Assembly (NCBI RefSeq): GCF_003935895.2
Contig: NZ_CP054058.1
Location: 1,426,001-1,490,000 of the forward strand
Source of the DNA: Scandinavium goeteborgense
GTDB taxonomy: Bacteria; Pseudomonadota; Gammaproteobacteria; Enterobacterales; Enterobacteriaceae
DNA length: 64,000 nt
Direction of reading: 5' to 3'
Under the pieces are notes generated by a model. That model did no database searches. It was not told the DNA's origin and saw nothing but the letters and a program-made list of their open reading frames with translations. How positions within the stretch are numbered: position 1 is the stretch's first letter; every line of letters starts with the position of its first letter. This document shows positions 29,244 to 40,823 of this stretch, piece by piece. The position numbers were made by a program, and so were the translations under genes.

Positions 29244-29649
29244 CTCACGGATCCATCTGGTGAATGCAATAGGCAAGCCTGGGAAAACTATTCCCCGACG
29301 TGCGTATTACTCCTTTCTGGTTAGAATCAACTTTAAGAAGATGTAATGATAATATTAATCACTTAGGATGATTCTTAACATCTTAATTTGCAAGGGGGTT
29401 GGAAGTTAGCGTTTTATATCATTTATTAAGCGTTTTGTGGTTAATTTTACGTAACCATTCGAAGACTTAATGTTTTTCTATGAATGTAAAGAAAACAATT
29501 AATAAATTGCCAAAGCGATAGGGGCGTTATGCGTTTTTTGAGACGGCTTAGCATCATCTCAGGAAATGACTTATTTTCATGATAAATCGTTGATTCAGGT
29601 CTACGCTTTCTCTAACCTCCTGTAAACGCAGGCTTATGAGGAAACGAGA
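29244..29649. promoter_or_regulatory. AT-rich divergent promoter region between the regulator and osmF
   Basis: About 400 bases with no supported gene. It should contain the promoter of the regulator gene (minus strand) and that of osmF (plus strand, sigma-S dependent in E. coli). I see AT-rich tracts at 29335-29520 but no site that I can name with confidence. Confidence 0.4.
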
Positions 29650-30567
29650 ATGCACAATAAAACGAAGTGGATGACGGGCGTTTCGCTGTTGGCTGCGCTG
29701 AGCTTGCCGCTGCATGCGGCTGAACCGGTAAAGGTTGGTTCTAAGATTGATACCGAAGGGGCGCTGCTCGGCAACATCATCTTGCAGGTACTGGACAACC
29801 ACGGCGTGAAAACCGTGAACAAAGTGCAGTTGGGCACCACGCCGGTTGTACGCGGGGCGATTACCTCCGGCGAGCTGGATATCTACCCGGAATACACCGG
29901 TAACGGGGCATTCTTCTTTAAGGATGATAACGACCCTGCGTGGAAGAACGCGCAGCAGGGCTACGAGAAAGTGAAAAAACTCGATGCCGAGCAGAACAAA
30001 CTGATCTGGCTGACGCCGTCCCCGGCGAATAATACCTGGACCATCGCGGTGCGCCAGGATATGGCAGAGAAGAACAAACTCACCTCGCTGGCGGATTTGA
30101 GCGCGTACCTGAAAAAGGGCGGCACCTTCAAACTGGCGGCGTCGGCAGAATTTATTGAGCGTCCGGACGCGCTGCCCGCTTTCGAAAAAGCCTACGACTT
30201 CAAACTCGACCAGGGTCAGCTATTATCACTGGCGGGCGGTGACACTGCGGTGACCATCAAAGCGGCGGCGCAGCAAACCTCCGGCGTGAACGCGGCGATG
30301 GCTTACGGTACCGATGGTCCGGTGGCGGCTTTGGGCCTGCAAACGCTGACCGATCCGAAAGGCGTTCAGCCAATCTATGCCCCAACCCCGGTGATCCGCG
30401 AGGCGGTGCTGAAAGCCTATCCGCAAATCCCGGAATGGCTGAAGCCAGTGTTTGAAAAACTGGACGCGAAAACGCTGCAAAAACTGAATGCCAGCATCGC
30501 GGTGGAAGGGCTGGATGCGAAGAAAGTGGCCGCTGACTGGCTGAAACAACAGGGACTGGTGAAGTAA
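29650..30567 (+). CDS. osmF: Osmoprotectant ABC transporter substrate-binding protein OsmF
   Basis: Periplasmic binding protein of the OsmF-YehYXW importer, which in E. coli binds glycine betaine with low affinity and is induced by osmotic and stationary-phase stress. It has 305 residues, a signal peptide (about 1-23, ending LHAA), and an OpuAC-type fold with [25 protein letters not shown] and [22 protein letters not shown] precedes the ATG. First gene of the four-gene operon. Confidence 0.95.
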   Translation: MHNKTKWMTGVSLLAALSLPLHAAEPVKVGSKIDTEGALLGNIILQVLDNHGVKTVNKVQLGTTPVVRGAITSGELDIYPEYTGNGAFFFKDDNDPAWKNAQQGYEKVKKLDAEQNKLIWLTPSPANNTWTIAVRQDMAEKNKLTSLADLSAYLKKGGTFKLAASAEFIERPDALPAFEKAYDFKLDQGQLLSLAGGDTAVTIKAAAQQTSGVNAAMAYGTDGPVAALGLQTLTDPKGVQPIYAPTPVIREAVLKAYPQIPEWLKPVFEKLDAKTLQKLNASIAVEGLDAKKVAADWLKQQGLVK

Positions 30568-30571
30568 GTAC

Positions 30572-31729
30572 GTGCGAATATCCTGTCATAACCGGGTTCT
30601 GCTGCTGCTGGTGCTGATTGCACTGGCAGCCGCAGCGTTACCCTTCGTGAATTATGCGCCTAACCGGCTGGTCTCTGGCGAAAGCCGCCAGCTGTGGCAA
30701 ATCTGGACTTTCCCGCCTGCGCTGTTGCTTATCGTGCCGCTGGTCTTCGTGGGCTTGAGCCTGCTGCGAGGCCGGGGGGCGTTGGCGTTGACGCTGGTTC
30801 TGGCGCAGGTCCTGTTTATTCTTCTGCTGTGGAGCGGCGGTAAAGCGGCGACGACGCTGGCACAAAGCGGCAGCCCGCTGGCGCGCACCTCGCCGGGCAG
30901 TGGCCTGTGGCTTTGGCTGGCGGTGGCGCTGTTGATTTGCAGCGAGGCAATTCGGCGGCTCACCCAGAAATCGCTCTGGCGCTGGCTGCTGAATGCACAA
31001 ATCTGGATTATCCCGGTGGCGCTGCTGTTGTCCGGTGAACTCGATTCACTGTCGCTGATGAAAGAGTATTTCAACCGTCAGGACGTGTTCGACAGCGCGT
31101 TGCAGCAACACCTGATTTTGCTGTTCGGCACGCTGCTGCCGGGCCTGCTGATTGGCGTCCCGCTCGGGCTGTGGTGCTGGCGTCATCAGGGGCGGCAGAC
31201 CCGCGTTTTCACCGTCCTCAATATTATTCAAACGATCCCCTCTGTGGCTCTGTTCGGCCTGCTGATTGCGCCGCTCGCCGGGCTGGTGAAACATTTCCCG
31301 TGGCTGTCGGCCTGGGGCATTGGCGGTACTGGCCTGACGCCCGCGCTGATTGCGCTGGTGCTGTACGCTCTGCTGCCGCTGGTGCGAGGCGTGGTCACCG
31401 GTATGCAGCAGGTGGCCGCTGATGTGCTTGAAAGCGCGTCGGCAATGGGCATGAGCCAGACCCAGCGCTTCTGGAAAGTCCAGCTCCCGCTGGCGCTGCC
31501 GGTGCTGTTGCGCAGCCTGCGGGTGGTCACCGTGCAAACGGTCGGTATGGCGGTGGTGGCGGCGCTGATCGGCGCGGGCGGTTTTGGTGCATTGGTATTT
31601 CAGGGCTTGTTGAGCAGTGCGCTCGACCTGGTGTTGCTTGGCGTTATTCCGGTGATTGCGATGGCGGTGGTAGTGGATGCGCTGTTCAGCCTGTGGATAG
31701 CCTTACTGGGAGGAGAAGCCCATGATTGA
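30572..31729 (+). CDS. yehY: ABC transporter permease YehY
   Basis: Inner-membrane permease of the OsmF system, 385 residues as in E. coli. The N-terminal half is a hydrophobic extension; the C-terminal half is the BPD_transp_1 domain, with the ATPase-contact motif [20 protein letters not shown]. It starts four bases after osmF and its end overlaps yehX by eight bases. Confidence 0.95.
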   Translation: MRISCHNRVLLLLVLIALAAAALPFVNYAPNRLVSGESRQLWQIWTFPPALLLIVPLVFVGLSLLRGRGALALTLVLAQVLFILLLWSGGKAATTLAQSGSPLARTSPGSGLWLWLAVALLICSEAIRRLTQKSLWRWLLNAQIWIIPVALLLSGELDSLSLMKEYFNRQDVFDSALQQHLILLFGTLLPGLLIGVPLGLWCWRHQGRQTRVFTVLNIIQTIPSVALFGLLIAPLAGLVKHFPWLSAWGIGGTGLTPALIALVLYALLPLVRGVVTGMQQVAADVLESASAMGMSQTQRFWKVQLPLALPVLLRSLRVVTVQTVGMAVVAALIGAGGFGALVFQGLLSSALDLVLLGVIPVIAMAVVVDALFSLWIALLGGEAHD

Positions 31730-32669
31730 ATTTCAGCAGGTAAGCAAAATCTTTGACGGCAAAGCGGCGGTGAAAAACCTCGATCTGAATCTGAAAGAGG
31801 GTGCTTTTTCGGTGCTTATCGGGACCTCGGGGTCCGGAAAATCCACCACGTTGAAGATGATTAATCGCCTGGAGGAGCATGACAGCGGCACCATTCGCTT
31901 CGCCGGGGAAGATATTCGCCAGCAGCCGGTGCTGGCGCTGCGCCGCAGGATGGGATACGCCATTCAGTCGATTGGCCTGTTTCCTCACTGGACGGTGGCG
32001 CAAAACATTGCCACCGTGCCGCAGTTGCAGAAATGGACGCGGGGACGCATCAATGAGCGCGTTGACGAACTGATGGCGCTGCTGGGGCTGGATGCCTCTT
32101 TGCGCGATCGCCTGCCGCATCAGCTTTCCGGTGGTCAGCAGCAGCGCGTCGGCGTGGCCCGCGCGCTGGCGGCCAATCCTGAAGTATTACTGATGGATGA
32201 ACCCTTTGGCGCTCTCGACCCGGTGACGCGCGGGGCGCTACAGCAGGAGATGCGCCGCATTCATCAGCTGCTAGGACGTACCATCGTGCTGGTGACGCAC
32301 GATATCGACGAAGCGCTGCGTCTGGCCGATCATCTGGTGCTGATGGATAACGGCGAAGTGGTTCAGCAGGGCACGCCGTTGTCGATGCTGACCGCGCCGG
32401 AAAACGATTTTGTGCGTGAATTTTTTGGCCGCAGCGAGCTGGGCGTGCGGCTGCTGTCGTTGCGTGGCGTCGGGGACTATGTCCGCCACGAAGAGCACAT
32501 TTCAGGTGAGCCGCTGCGGGCGTCAATGTCGCTGCGTGAGGCGCTGTCATTGTTTGTGGCGCGCCGCAGCGAAGTGCTGCCGGTGGTGAACGATGACGGT
32601 ACGCCGTGCGGATCGCTGCATTTTGCCGATCTGCTGCGTGGGGAGGACTCCCGTGAAGGTCGTGCGTGA
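31722..32669 (+). CDS. yehX: ABC transporter ATP-binding protein YehX
   Basis: ATPase of the OsmF-YehYXW importer, 315 residues. Walker [10 protein letters not shown] (34-42), signature LSGGQQQRV and Walker [13 protein letters not shown] are intact. The tail (about 240-315) is CBS-like ([21 protein letters not shown]), matching the ionic-strength-sensing modules of betaine ATPases. It overlaps yehY by eight bases and yehW by 17. Confidence 0.95.
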   Translation: MIEFQQVSKIFDGKAAVKNLDLNLKEGAFSVLIGTSGSGKSTTLKMINRLEEHDSGTIRFAGEDIRQQPVLALRRRMGYAIQSIGLFPHWTVAQNIATVPQLQKWTRGRINERVDELMALLGLDASLRDRLPHQLSGGQQQRVGVARALAANPEVLLMDEPFGALDPVTRGALQQEMRRIHQLLGRTIVLVTHDIDEALRLADHLVLMDNGEVVQQGTPLSMLTAPENDFVREFFGRSELGVRLLSLRGVGDYVRHEEHISGEPLRASMSLREALSLFVARRSEVLPVVNDDGTPCGSLHFADLLRGEDSREGRA

Positions 32670-33390
32670 TCCGCTTGTCTGGCTGTTGTTGCTGTTTATC
32701 GCGCTGCTGGCGCTGATGCCCTACAGCGGGCCGCTGTTCAGCGCAATGTTCCCTGAGCTGCCGCGGCCGGTCTATCAGCAGCAAAGTTTCTGGTCGCTGA
32801 CGCTGGCGCATTTCTCGCTGGTGGGCGTGTCGAGCCTGGTAGCAACGGTGGTTGGCGTGGGGGCCGGGATTGCGGTGACGCGCCCGGCGGGCCGTGAATT
32901 TCGCTCGCTGGTGGAAACCATTGCCGCGATGGGGCAGACGTTTCCACCGGTGGCGGTGCTGGCGATTGCAGTCCCGGTGATGGGCTTTGGCCGTGAACCG
33001 GCGATTATTGCGCTGATCCTGTACGGCATCTTGCCTGTTTTACAAGGCACGCTGGCCGGGCTGGCATCGGTGCCATCGAGCGTATTGAGCGTGGCGCAGG
33101 GGATGGGGATGAATGGCTGGCAGCGGCTGCTGAAAGTGGAACTGCCGCTGGCCGCTCCGGTGATGATCGCCGGGATCCGCATTTCGGTCATTGTGAATAT
33201 CGGCACCGCGACCATAGCGTCAACGGTGGGGGCCAACACCCTCGGGACGCCGATTATCATTGGCCTAAGCGGGTTTAATACGGCGTATGTGATTCAGGGA
33301 GCGGTGCTGGTCGCGCTGGCTGCAATCCTGGTTGACCGGGCGTTTGAGCGTCTGGCGAGGTTACTCAGCCGACACCACCGCGGACGATAA
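32653..33390 (+). CDS. yehW: ABC transporter permease YehW
   Basis: Second permease of the OsmF system, 245 residues (E. coli 243). A GTG start at 32653 is chosen because GGGGAGG precedes it and [10 protein letters not shown] matches the family N-terminus; the frame is open further upstream but inside yehX. The motif [20 protein letters not shown] is the ATPase coupling loop. Last gene of the operon; its 3' end overlaps the opposite-strand yohO gene by 26 bases. Confidence 0.94.
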   Translation: MKVVRDPLVWLLLLFIALLALMPYSGPLFSAMFPELPRPVYQQQSFWSLTLAHFSLVGVSSLVATVVGVGAGIAVTRPAGREFRSLVETIAAMGQTFPPVAVLAIAVPVMGFGREPAIIALILYGILPVLQGTLAGLASVPSSVLSVAQGMGMNGWQRLLKVELPLAAPVMIAGIRISVIVNIGTATIASTVGANTLGTPIIIGLSGFNTAYVIQGAVLVALAAILVDRAFERLARLLSRHHRGR

Positions 33391-33478
33391 AGGAGTAGCC
33401 CGCAAGCATTACGCCGCCAACGCCGCCCACGGCCATTAGAACGAAGAGGGTGATCATAGCCAGTTTGGCAGGTTTCAT
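33365..33478 (-). CDS. yohO: Small membrane protein YohO
   Basis: A 37-residue single-span membrane protein: a short positive N-terminus (MKPAKLAM), one hydrophobic helix with [14 protein letters not shown], then RGGVG. It aligns with E. coli YohO (35 residues), located at the same place between yehW and mlrA. AAGGAG lies six bases before the chosen ATG; another ATG sits directly upstream. Function is unknown. Confidence 0.88.
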   Translation of the reverse strand: MKPAKLAMITLFVLMAVGGVGGVMLAGYSFIVRGGVG

Positions 33479-33537
33479 CATGTGCTCCTTATGTTAACCC
33501 GCCGATTATATGATGAAGCACGCTTGTTAATGAACCC

Positions 33538-34269
33538 TTAATTTCCCAGTCGCAGCACGTTTAGCCCCTGATCGTGCCACTGCTGCAACTGTGTCTGTTG
33601 CCCCACGGTGGAGCTGTCACCGCACCACACCAGCAGGGTTTGACCGTCAAACAACTCCGGGCGCAGTTGCTGTAGCGAGTGCGCCAGCACGTCCACGCGC
33701 CAGCCTTGTTCGCAGGCGACCCAGCCTTCGAGCCACAGCCGGGTGGTGTCGGTAATGTTCCAGCCGACGACCAGCGCATCGCGGCCCTGGCGTTTTCGCG
33801 CCGAGGCCATGCACACTGAAATGTAGTTGATCAGCACCCCATCCAGCACGCTTAACAAGGTTTGCAGCGTCGGCTGGGAGCTTTGTAAGCGCAGTCTGAG
33901 CGGAATGAACAGATGGGAAACCAGCGTCTGGGCGGGATAATCGCGCCCGCGTTCTTTGATCCACAGTCGCAGCCGGTTGAGATTGCCGCCCTGCAAAAAG
34001 CGCAGCAGCGTTTCCTGATGCTCTCGCCAGCCGTTCTGCTGTTCGGCGGTGGCTTCAATAAGCAGCGTTTTGACTTTACTGACCTGCACGCCGGTTTCTA
34101 TCCAGCGTTTGATTTCGCGAATTCTGTCGATGTCACCATCGTTAAACAGCCGATGGCCACCATCGGTTCGCTGGGGCTTTAACAGTCCGTAACGGCGCTG
34201 CCAGGCACGCAGCGTCACCGGATTAATATCACAAAGCAGAGCCACTTCACCTATCGTGTAAAGCGCCAT
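33538..34269 (-). CDS. mlrA: MerR-like regulator MlrA of curli and biofilm
   Basis: Transcription factor of 243 residues, as in E. coli. The N-terminal MerR-type helix-turn-helix (YTIGEVALLCDINPVTLRAWQRRYG) is followed by the wing (GGHRLFNDGDIDRI) and a C-terminal B12-binding-like domain. In E. coli it activates csgD, and c-di-GMP enzymes control its activity; that makes the c-di-GMP genes in this window potentially relevant partners (inference). Confidence 0.95.
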   Translation of the reverse strand: MALYTIGEVALLCDINPVTLRAWQRRYGLLKPQRTDGGHRLFNDGDIDRIREIKRWIETGVQVSKVKTLLIEATAEQQNGWREHQETLLRFLQGGNLNRLRLWIKERGRDYPAQTLVSHLFIPLRLRLQSSQPTLQTLLSVLDGVLINYISVCMASARKRQGRDALVVGWNITDTTRLWLEGWVACEQGWRVDVLAHSLQQLRPELFDGQTLLVWCGDSSTVGQQTQLQQWHDQGLNVLRLGN

Positions 34270-34480
34270 CTCTCACCTCAGCTCGCGCATCCCCATCATA
34301 ACTGTAGTCGGTGTTCGTCGAACCAGGAAAATTCGCTCGTTTTTTGTTCAGAAAAGCCGCGTCAGGTCAGCGAAAAGTGTGATCGGCGGCAGGAATTTCG
34401 CGTTTTGCCTGGGCGGTCAAGGAAACAGATAGTTACAACGTGTATGTTACGCGCTTTCAAAGTTTATGTGGTTTGCAGGT

Positions 34481-36169
34481 ATGTACGAATTTAATCTGGT
34501 GTTGCTGCTGCTTCAGCAGATGTGCGTGTTTCTGGTTATCGCCTGGCTGATGAGCAAAACGCGCCTGTTCATTCCGTTAATGCAGGTCACTGTGCGTCTG
34601 CCTCACAAGCTGCTGTGCTACGTCACGTTCTCCATTTTTTGCATTCTTGGGACCTATTTCGGTCTGCACATCGAAGATTCGATAGCCAACACCCGTGCCA
34701 TCGGCGCGGTGATGGGCGGCCTGCTTGGCGGCCCGGTGGTAGGCGGTCTGGTCGGGCTGACCGGCGGGCTGCACCGTTATTCGATGGGTGGAATGACCGC
34801 ATTGAGCTGCATGGTGTCGACCTTTGTGGAAGGCCTGCTGGGCGGGCTGGTGCACAGCGTGCTGGTGCGACGTGGGCGCAGCGATAAGGTCTTTAATCCG
34901 TTGACCGCGGGCGTAGTCACCTTCGTCGCCGAAATGGTGCAGATGTTGATAATCCTGCTGATTGCCCGTCCGTTTAGCGACGCGCTGCATCTGGTGCAAA
35001 GCATTGCCGCGCCGATGATGGTCACCAATACCGTCGGCGCCGCGCTGTTCATGCGCATCCTGCTCGACAAACGGGCGATGTTTGAGAAATACACCTCAGC
35101 GTTTTCCACCACCGCGCTAAAAGTGGCGGCCTCGACCGAAGGGATCTTGCGGCAAGGCTTTAACGAGGAAAACAGCATGCGGGTGGCGCAGGTGCTGATT
35201 CAGGAGCTGGATATCGGCGCGGTGGCGATAACGGATCGTGAAAAGCTTCTGGCGTTCACTGGGATCGGCGACGATCACCACCTGCCCGGCAAACCGATTT
35301 CCTCGCGCTATACCCAGAAAGCCATCGACAGCGGGGAAGTGGTGTACGCCGACGGCAACGAAGTACCGTACCGCTGCTCGATTCACCCTAACTGCAAACT
35401 CGGCTCGACGCTGGTTATCCCACTGCGCGGCGAAAATCAGCGAGTAATTGGCACTATTAAACTGTATGAAGCCAAAAACCGTCTGTTCAGCTCCATCAAC
35501 CGCACGTTGGGAGAGGGCATCGCCCAGCTGCTGTCGGCGCAGATCCTCGCCGGGCAATACGAGCGGCAAAAGGCGCTGCTGACCCAGTCAGAAATTAAGC
35601 TGCTGCACGCCCAGGTCAATCCGCATTTCCTGTTTAACGCCCTGAATACTTTGAAAGCGGTGATCCGCCGCGACAGCGAACAGGCCGGGCAGTTGGTGCA
35701 GTATTTGTCGACCTTCTTCCGCAAAAATCTCAAACGCCCGTCGGAAATTGTCACCCTGGCCGATGAAATTGAGCATGTGAATGCGTATCTGCAAATTGAG
35801 AAAGCGCGCTTCCAGGCGCGGTTGCAGGTGCATCTCAACGTGCCGCCTGCGCTGGCCCATCACCAGCTACCGGCGTTTACCCTGCAACCAATAGTGGAAA
35901 ATGCGATTAAACACGGCACCTCGCAGCATCTGGGGATCGGCGAAATCACGGTGCAGGCGAGCCTGCATCAGCGCTGGCTGCAACTGGATATTGAAGATAA
36001 CGCCGGGCTGTATCAGCCTGACGCTCAGGCAAACGGCCTGGGCATGACGCTGGTGGATAAACGGCTGCGCGCGCGCTTCGGCGACGAATGCGGAATAACC
36101 GTCACCTGCGAGCCGGACATTTTTACCCGTATTACCCTGCGACTGCCTGTGGAGGAAAATGCATGCTGA
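34481..36169 (+). CDS. btsS: Pyruvate-sensing histidine kinase BtsS (YehU)
   Basis: Membrane sensor kinase of the LytS type, 562 residues. The N-terminal 5TM-LYT domain ([18 protein letters not shown] and [12 protein letters not shown]) senses extracellular pyruvate in E. coli. A GAF-like region and a HisKA_7TM-type phosphoacceptor region follow, with [19 protein letters not shown], then HATPase ([10 protein letters not shown] and [11 protein letters not shown]). I chose [13 protein letters not shown] at 34481 to match E. coli; an in-frame ATG lies 15 bases upstream. It overlaps btsR by seven bases. Confidence 0.94.
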   Translation: MYEFNLVLLLLQQMCVFLVIAWLMSKTRLFIPLMQVTVRLPHKLLCYVTFSIFCILGTYFGLHIEDSIANTRAIGAVMGGLLGGPVVGGLVGLTGGLHRYSMGGMTALSCMVSTFVEGLLGGLVHSVLVRRGRSDKVFNPLTAGVVTFVAEMVQMLIILLIARPFSDALHLVQSIAAPMMVTNTVGAALFMRILLDKRAMFEKYTSAFSTTALKVAASTEGILRQGFNEENSMRVAQVLIQELDIGAVAITDREKLLAFTGIGDDHHLPGKPISSRYTQKAIDSGEVVYADGNEVPYRCSIHPNCKLGSTLVIPLRGENQRVIGTIKLYEAKNRLFSSINRTLGEGIAQLLSAQILAGQYERQKALLTQSEIKLLHAQVNPHFLFNALNTLKAVIRRDSEQAGQLVQYLSTFFRKNLKRPSEIVTLADEIEHVNAYLQIEKARFQARLQVHLNVPPALAHHQLPAFTLQPIVENAIKHGTSQHLGIGEITVQASLHQRWLQLDIEDNAGLYQPDAQANGLGMTLVDKRLRARFGDECGITVTCEPDIFTRITLRLPVEENAC

Positions 36170-36882
36170 AGGTGTTAATTGTCGATGATGAGCCGCTGGC
36201 GCGGGAAAATCTGCGCTTTTTGCTGGAGAAGCAGGCCGATATTGAAATCGTAGGTGAATGCGACAACGCGGTAGAAGGCATTGGCGCGGTGCATCATTTG
36301 CGGCCCGATGTGGTGTTTCTCGATATTCAGATGCCGCGTATCAGCGGGCTGGAAATGATCGGCATGCTCGACCCGGAGCACCGTCCGTGGGTGGTGTTTC
36401 TCACCGCCTTTGACGAATACGCGGTGAAGGCGTTTGAAGAACACGCTTTTGATTATCTGCTCAAGCCTATCGAAGAGAAGCGGCTGGATAAAACCCTCGG
36501 TCGTTTGCGGCAGGAGCGCTGCCAGCAGGATATCTCGGTGTTCGGCGAAAGCCAGCAGGCGCTGAAATTCATCCCCTGCACCGGGCATAGCCGGATTTGG
36601 CTGTTACAGATGGAAGATGTGGCGTTTGTCAGCAGCCGCATGAGCGGCGTGTATGTCACCGACGGCGCGGGTAAAGAAGGTTACACCGAGCTGACGCTGC
36701 GCACCCTGGAAAGCCGCACGCCACTGCTGCGCTGTCATCGTCAGCATCTGGTGAATATGTCGCACCTGAAAGAGATTCGCCTGGAAGAGAACGGTCAGGC
36801 AGAGTTATTGCTGCGTGCCGGACAAACCGTGCCGGTGAGTCGTCGCTATCTTAAGAGTCTGAAAGAGGCGTTAGGGCTGTAA
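36163..36882 (+). CDS. btsR: LytTR response regulator BtsR (YehT)
   Basis: Response regulator of 239 residues paired with BtsS. The receiver domain has the phospho-acceptor Asp54 (VFLDIQMPR) and acidic pocket DDE; the LytTR DNA-binding domain occupies about 135-238 ([18 protein letters not shown]). In E. coli it activates the pyruvate transporter gene btsT. A GGAGGAAAAT site lies just before the ATG. Confidence 0.95.
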   Translation: MLKVLIVDDEPLARENLRFLLEKQADIEIVGECDNAVEGIGAVHHLRPDVVFLDIQMPRISGLEMIGMLDPEHRPWVVFLTAFDEYAVKAFEEHAFDYLLKPIEEKRLDKTLGRLRQERCQQDISVFGESQQALKFIPCTGHSRIWLLQMEDVAFVSSRMSGVYVTDGAGKEGYTELTLRTLESRTPLLRCHRQHLVNMSHLKEIRLEENGQAELLLRAGQTVPVSRRYLKSLKEALGL

Positions 36883-36926
36883 AACTGGTACACTTCGCCT
36901 TTGTCCAAATACAAGTTTAAGACGCT

Positions 36927-37406
36927 ATGATCAGTAACGATATCATCCGTAGCCTGCGCTACATCCTGAAAACCAATAATGCCGGTCTGGTTCGCCTGTG
37001 GGCGCTGGCGGAAGCCGTTGCCACGCCAGAGATGATCGATGCCTGGGTGCGTAAAGAAGATGACGCCGGTTTTCAGCGCTGCCCGGACATTATGCTGTCG
37101 CTGTTGCTCAACGGACTTATCTACGACAAGCGCGGGAAAGATGAATCTGCCCCGGCGCTGGTGACAGAACGCCGCATGACCAATAACCTGGTGCTGAAAA
37201 AGCTGCGTATCGCGTTCTCACTCAAAACCGATGATATTCTGGCTATTCTGACCGAGCAGCAGTTCCGCGTTTCGATGCCGGAAATTACCGCCATGATGCG
37301 CGCGCCGGATCATAAAAATTACCGCGAATGCGGCGATCAGTTCTTGCGCTATTTCCTGCGAGGGTTGACGGCTCGTTTTAATCCGAAGCCTGAAAAGAAA
37401 GCCTAA
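36927..37406 (+). CDS. yehS: DUF1456 protein YehS
   Basis: Protein of 159 residues made of two copies of the DUF1456 domain (NDIIRSLRYILKTNNAGL and NNLVLKKLRIAFSLKTDDI). Function is unknown. It sits between btsR and a bidirectional terminator as in E. coli. Confidence 0.92.
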   Translation: MISNDIIRSLRYILKTNNAGLVRLWALAEAVATPEMIDAWVRKEDDAGFQRCPDIMLSLLLNGLIYDKRGKDESAPALVTERRMTNNLVLKKLRIAFSLKTDDILAILTEQQFRVSMPEITAMMRAPDHKNYRECGDQFLRYFLRGLTARFNPKPEKKA

Positions 37407-37415
37407 ACGACGCAT

Positions 37416-37445
37416 AAAAAAAAGGCCGGATAATCATCCGGCCTT
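37416..37445. terminator. Bidirectional terminator between yehS and metG
   Basis: AAGGCCGGAT-AATC-ATCCGGCCTT is a perfect 10-bp stem, with an A-tract on the left side serving metG (minus strand) and a short T-rich run on the right serving yehS. Confidence 0.88.
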
Positions 37446-37450
37446 CTTCA

Positions 37451-39484
37451 TTATTTAACCTGCTGACCAGGCTGCGCACCGCTGTCCGGGCTTAACAGGA
37501 AAATATCTTTCCCGCCAGGACCTGCGGCCATCACCATTCCTTCGGAAATACCGAAGCGCATTTTACGCGGCGCAAGGTTTGCCACCATCATCGTCAGACG
37601 ACCAATCAGCGCCTGTGGATCAGGATACGCAGAACGGATCCCGGAGAAGACGTTGCGTTTCTCACCGCCGATATCCAGCGTCAGGCGCAGCAGCTTGTCA
37701 GAACCGTCAACAAACTCGGCGTTTTCAATCAGCGCAATGCGCATGTCGACTTTGGCGAAATCGTCAAAGGTAATGGTTTCCTGAATCGGGTCATCCGCCA
37801 GCGAGCCAGTCACCGGCGCACTCAGGGCTTTCACTTCTTCTTTAGACGCCTCAACCAGGGCTTCAACCTGCTTCATGTCGATGCGGTTATACAGCGCCTT
37901 GAAGGTGTTTACCTTGTGGCTAAGCAGCGGCTGCTGAATGCTGTTCCAGCTCAGTTCCGTGTTAAGGAACGCTTCGGTACGTTCTGACAGCATCGGCAGC
38001 ACCGGCTTCAGGTAGGTCATCAGCACGCGGAACAGGTTGATACCCATGGAGCAGATGGACTGCAGGTCAGCATCGCGGCCTTCCTGTTTTGCCACGACCC
38101 ACGGAGCCTGCTCGTCAACATAGCGGTTGGCAAGGTCAGCCAGCGCCATGATTTCACGCACGGCTTTACCGAATTCACGGCTTTCCCACGCGTCGCCAAT
38201 AGACTGTGCAGCGTCGATGAAGGTTTTGTACAGCTCAGGGTCAGCCAGTTCCGCCGCCAGCACGCCGTCAAAGCGTTTGGCGATGAAGCCCGCATTACGG
38301 GACGCCAGGTTCACGACTTTATTCACGATATCGGCGTTCACGCGCTGCACGAAATCTTCGAGGTTAAGGTCGATATCGTCGATGCGGGAAGAGAGTTTCG
38401 CGGTGTAGTAGTAGCGCAGGCTGTCGGCATCGAAATGGTTCAGCCAGGTGCTGGCCTTGATGAAGGTGCCGCGAGATTTGGACATCTTCGCACCGTTCAC
38501 CGTCACGTAGCCGTGGACGAACAGGTTGGTCGGTTTACGGAAACCGCTGCCTTCCAGCATCGCAGGCCAGAACAGGCTGTGGAAATAAACGATGTCTTTA
38601 CCGATGAAGTGATACAGCTCGGCGTCGGAATCTTTTTTCCAGTATTCGTCGAAGCTGGTGGTATCGCCGCGTTTGTCGCACAGGTTCTTGAAGGAACCCA
38701 TGTAGCCAATTGGCGCGTCCAGCCAGACGTAGAAGTATTTACCCGGTGCGCCTGGGATTTCAAAGCCAAAGTACGGCGCATCGCGGGAGATATCCCACTG
38801 CTGCAGACCGTGCTCGAACCACTCTTGCATTTTGTTCGCGACCTGCTCCTGCAGCGCGCCGCTGCGGGTCCATGCCTGCAGCATTTCGCTAAAGGATGGC
38901 AGATCGAAGAAGAAGTGCTCAGACTCACGCATCACTGGCGTAGCGCCGGATACTACGGATTTCGGCTCGATAAGCTCGGTTGGGCTGTAGGTCGCGCCGC
39001 ACACTTCGCAGTTATCGCCGTACTGATCCGGGGATTTACATTTCGGGCAGGTACCTTTCACGAAACGATCCGGCAGGAACATGCCTTTTTCCGGGTCGTA
39101 AAGCTGAGAGATAGTGCGGTTTTTGATAAAACCGTTCTCTTTCAGGCGGCCGTAGATAAGCTCGGACAGCTCACGGTTCTCATCGCTGTGCGTTGAGTGG
39201 TAGTTGTCATAGCTGATGTTAAAGCCGGCGAAATCGGTCTGATGTTCCTGACTCATTTCGGCAATCATCTGCTCTGGGGAGATGCCAAGCTGCTGAGCTT
39301 TCAGCATGATAGGCGTGCCGTGGGCGTCATCGGCGCAGATGAAATTGACCTGATGGCCGCGCATTCGCTGGTAACGGACCCAGACATCAGCCTGGATATG
39401 CTCCAGCATATGACCGAGGTGGATGGAGCCGTTGGCGTACGGCAGTGCGCACGTTACCAGAATTTTTTTCGCGACTTGAGTCAT
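37451..39484 (-). CDS. metG: Methionyl-tRNA synthetase
   Basis: Essential cytosolic class I aminoacyl-tRNA synthetase of 677 residues, as in E. coli. HLGH (22-25) and KMSKS (333-337) form the ATP site. The zinc-binding knuckle cysteines are C146, C149, C159 and C162. The C-terminal EMAP-II-like tRNA-binding dimerisation domain starts near [18 protein letters not shown] start three codons upstream (39493) is possible and has the better-placed AGGAAG; the family start MTQVAKKIL was kept. Confidence 0.97.
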   Translation of the reverse strand: MTQVAKKILVTCALPYANGSIHLGHMLEHIQADVWVRYQRMRGHQVNFICADDAHGTPIMLKAQQLGISPEQMIAEMSQEHQTDFAGFNISYDNYHSTHSDENRELSELIYGRLKENGFIKNRTISQLYDPEKGMFLPDRFVKGTCPKCKSPDQYGDNCEVCGATYSPTELIEPKSVVSGATPVMRESEHFFFDLPSFSEMLQAWTRSGALQEQVANKMQEWFEHGLQQWDISRDAPYFGFEIPGAPGKYFYVWLDAPIGYMGSFKNLCDKRGDTTSFDEYWKKDSDAELYHFIGKDIVYFHSLFWPAMLEGSGFRKPTNLFVHGYVTVNGAKMSKSRGTFIKASTWLNHFDADSLRYYYTAKLSSRIDDIDLNLEDFVQRVNADIVNKVVNLASRNAGFIAKRFDGVLAAELADPELYKTFIDAAQSIGDAWESREFGKAVREIMALADLANRYVDEQAPWVVAKQEGRDADLQSICSMGINLFRVLMTYLKPVLPMLSERTEAFLNTELSWNSIQQPLLSHKVNTFKALYNRIDMKQVEALVEASKEEVKALSAPVTGSLADDPIQETITFDDFAKVDMRIALIENAEFVDGSDKLLRLTLDIGGEKRNVFSGIRSAYPDPQALIGRLTMMVANLAPRKMRFGISEGMVMAAGPGGKDIFLLSPDSGAQPGQQVK

Positions 39485-39647
39485 AGTGAACATTACTTCC
39501 TGCTTTTGAAGGGGGTGTCGATATTACCAAAACGCCAAATAATCCGCTACGCGAGTGGGACATTAATCCATATCTGAATAATTGTTACCTCCGCGTCGCA
39601 CTCGCAGTTACAATTAGTTCTTCCAGAATAACGACAAAGGAGTCGGG

Positions 39648-40757
39648 ATGAATTCACAATCCCAGGCCAAATCCCCGGAGCGCCTGCGTGCGATGGTCGC
39701 GGGTACGCTGGCCAACTTTCAGCACCCAACCCTGAAGCACAACCTTACGGCCCTGAAAGCGTTGCACCATGTGGCGTGGCTCGATGACATCATTCACGTT
39801 GAAATCCAGATGCCGTTCGCCTGGCAGAGCGCGTTTGAAGAGCTGAAAGAACAATGCAGCGCTGACCTGCTGCGCATTACCGGTGCGAAAGCGGTCGACT
39901 GGAAGCTGTCGCATGCGATTGCCACGCTGAAACGCGTTAAAAATCAGCCAGGCATTAACGGCGTGAAGAATATCGTTGCCGTGAGTTCCGGCAAAGGCGG
40001 CGTGGGTAAATCGTCTACCGCGGTAAACCTGGCGCTGGCGCTGGCCGCTGAAGGCGCAAAAGTCGGCATTCTTGACGCCGACATTTATGGCCCGTCCGTG
40101 CCGATGATGATCGGCGCAGAAGGCGAACGCCCGACGTCCCCTGATGGCACCCACATGGCGCCAATCATGAAATTCAACCTGGCCACCAACTCGATTGGTT
40201 ACCTGGTGACCGATGACAACGCGATGGTCTGGCGTGGCCCGATGGCCAGCAAAGCGCTGTTGCAGATGCTGCAAGAAACGATGTGGCCGGATCTCGATTA
40301 TCTGATACTGGATATGCCGCCAGGCACCGGTGACATTCAGTTGACGCTGGCGCAGAACATTCCGGTCACCGGCGCACTGGTGGTCACTACCCCGCAGGAC
40401 ATTGCGCTGATCGACGCGAAAAAAGGCATCGTGATGTTCGAGAAGGTCGAAGTCCCGGTGCTCGGTATCGTCGAGAACATGAGCATGCACGTGTGCAGCA
40501 ACTGCGGCCACCACGAGCCCATTTTTGGCACCGGTGGCGCAGAGCGTCTGGCACAGCAGTATCACACCCAGCTGCTGGGACAGATGCCGCTGCATATCAG
40601 CCTGCGTGAAGACCTCGACCGCGGCACGCCAACGGTCGTCGCGCGTCCGGACAGTGAATTCACCACCCTGTATCGCCAGCTGGCAGGCCGCGTGGCCGCG
40701 CAACTTTACTGGCAGGGCGAAGTCATCCCCGGTGAGATTGCCTTCCGCGCCGTGTAA
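39648..40757 (+). CDS. mrp: Iron-sulfur cluster carrier ATPase Mrp/ApbC
   Basis: P-loop ATPase that binds and delivers iron-sulfur clusters, 369 residues as in E. coli. An N-terminal MIP18-like domain (about 10-95) is followed by the deviant Walker A GKGGVGKSS (115-123), and by the cluster-binding CxxC at C283/C286 (CSNC). AAAGGAGTCGGG precedes the ATG. It is divergent from metG. Confidence 0.96.
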   Translation: MNSQSQAKSPERLRAMVAGTLANFQHPTLKHNLTALKALHHVAWLDDIIHVEIQMPFAWQSAFEELKEQCSADLLRITGAKAVDWKLSHAIATLKRVKNQPGINGVKNIVAVSSGKGGVGKSSTAVNLALALAAEGAKVGILDADIYGPSVPMMIGAEGERPTSPDGTHMAPIMKFNLATNSIGYLVTDDNAMVWRGPMASKALLQMLQETMWPDLDYLILDMPPGTGDIQLTLAQNIPVTGALVVTTPQDIALIDAKKGIVMFEKVEVPVLGIVENMSMHVCSNCGHHEPIFGTGGAERLAQQYHTQLLGQMPLHISLREDLDRGTPTVVARPDSEFTTLYRQLAGRVAAQLYWQGEVIPGEIAFRAV

Positions 40758-40790
40758 GCACTTGCTCGCAGACGTTACGCGCTGAACAGA

Positions 40791-40814
40791 AAGCCACCGT
40801 GGGTGGCTTTTTTT
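40791..40814 (+). terminator. Terminator of mrp
   Basis: AAGCCACC, a three-base loop and GGTGGCTT are followed by a T-run. The A before the stem allows some function for the convergent minus-strand gene ending at 40824. Confidence 0.9.
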
Positions 40815-40823
40815 ATGCCTTTT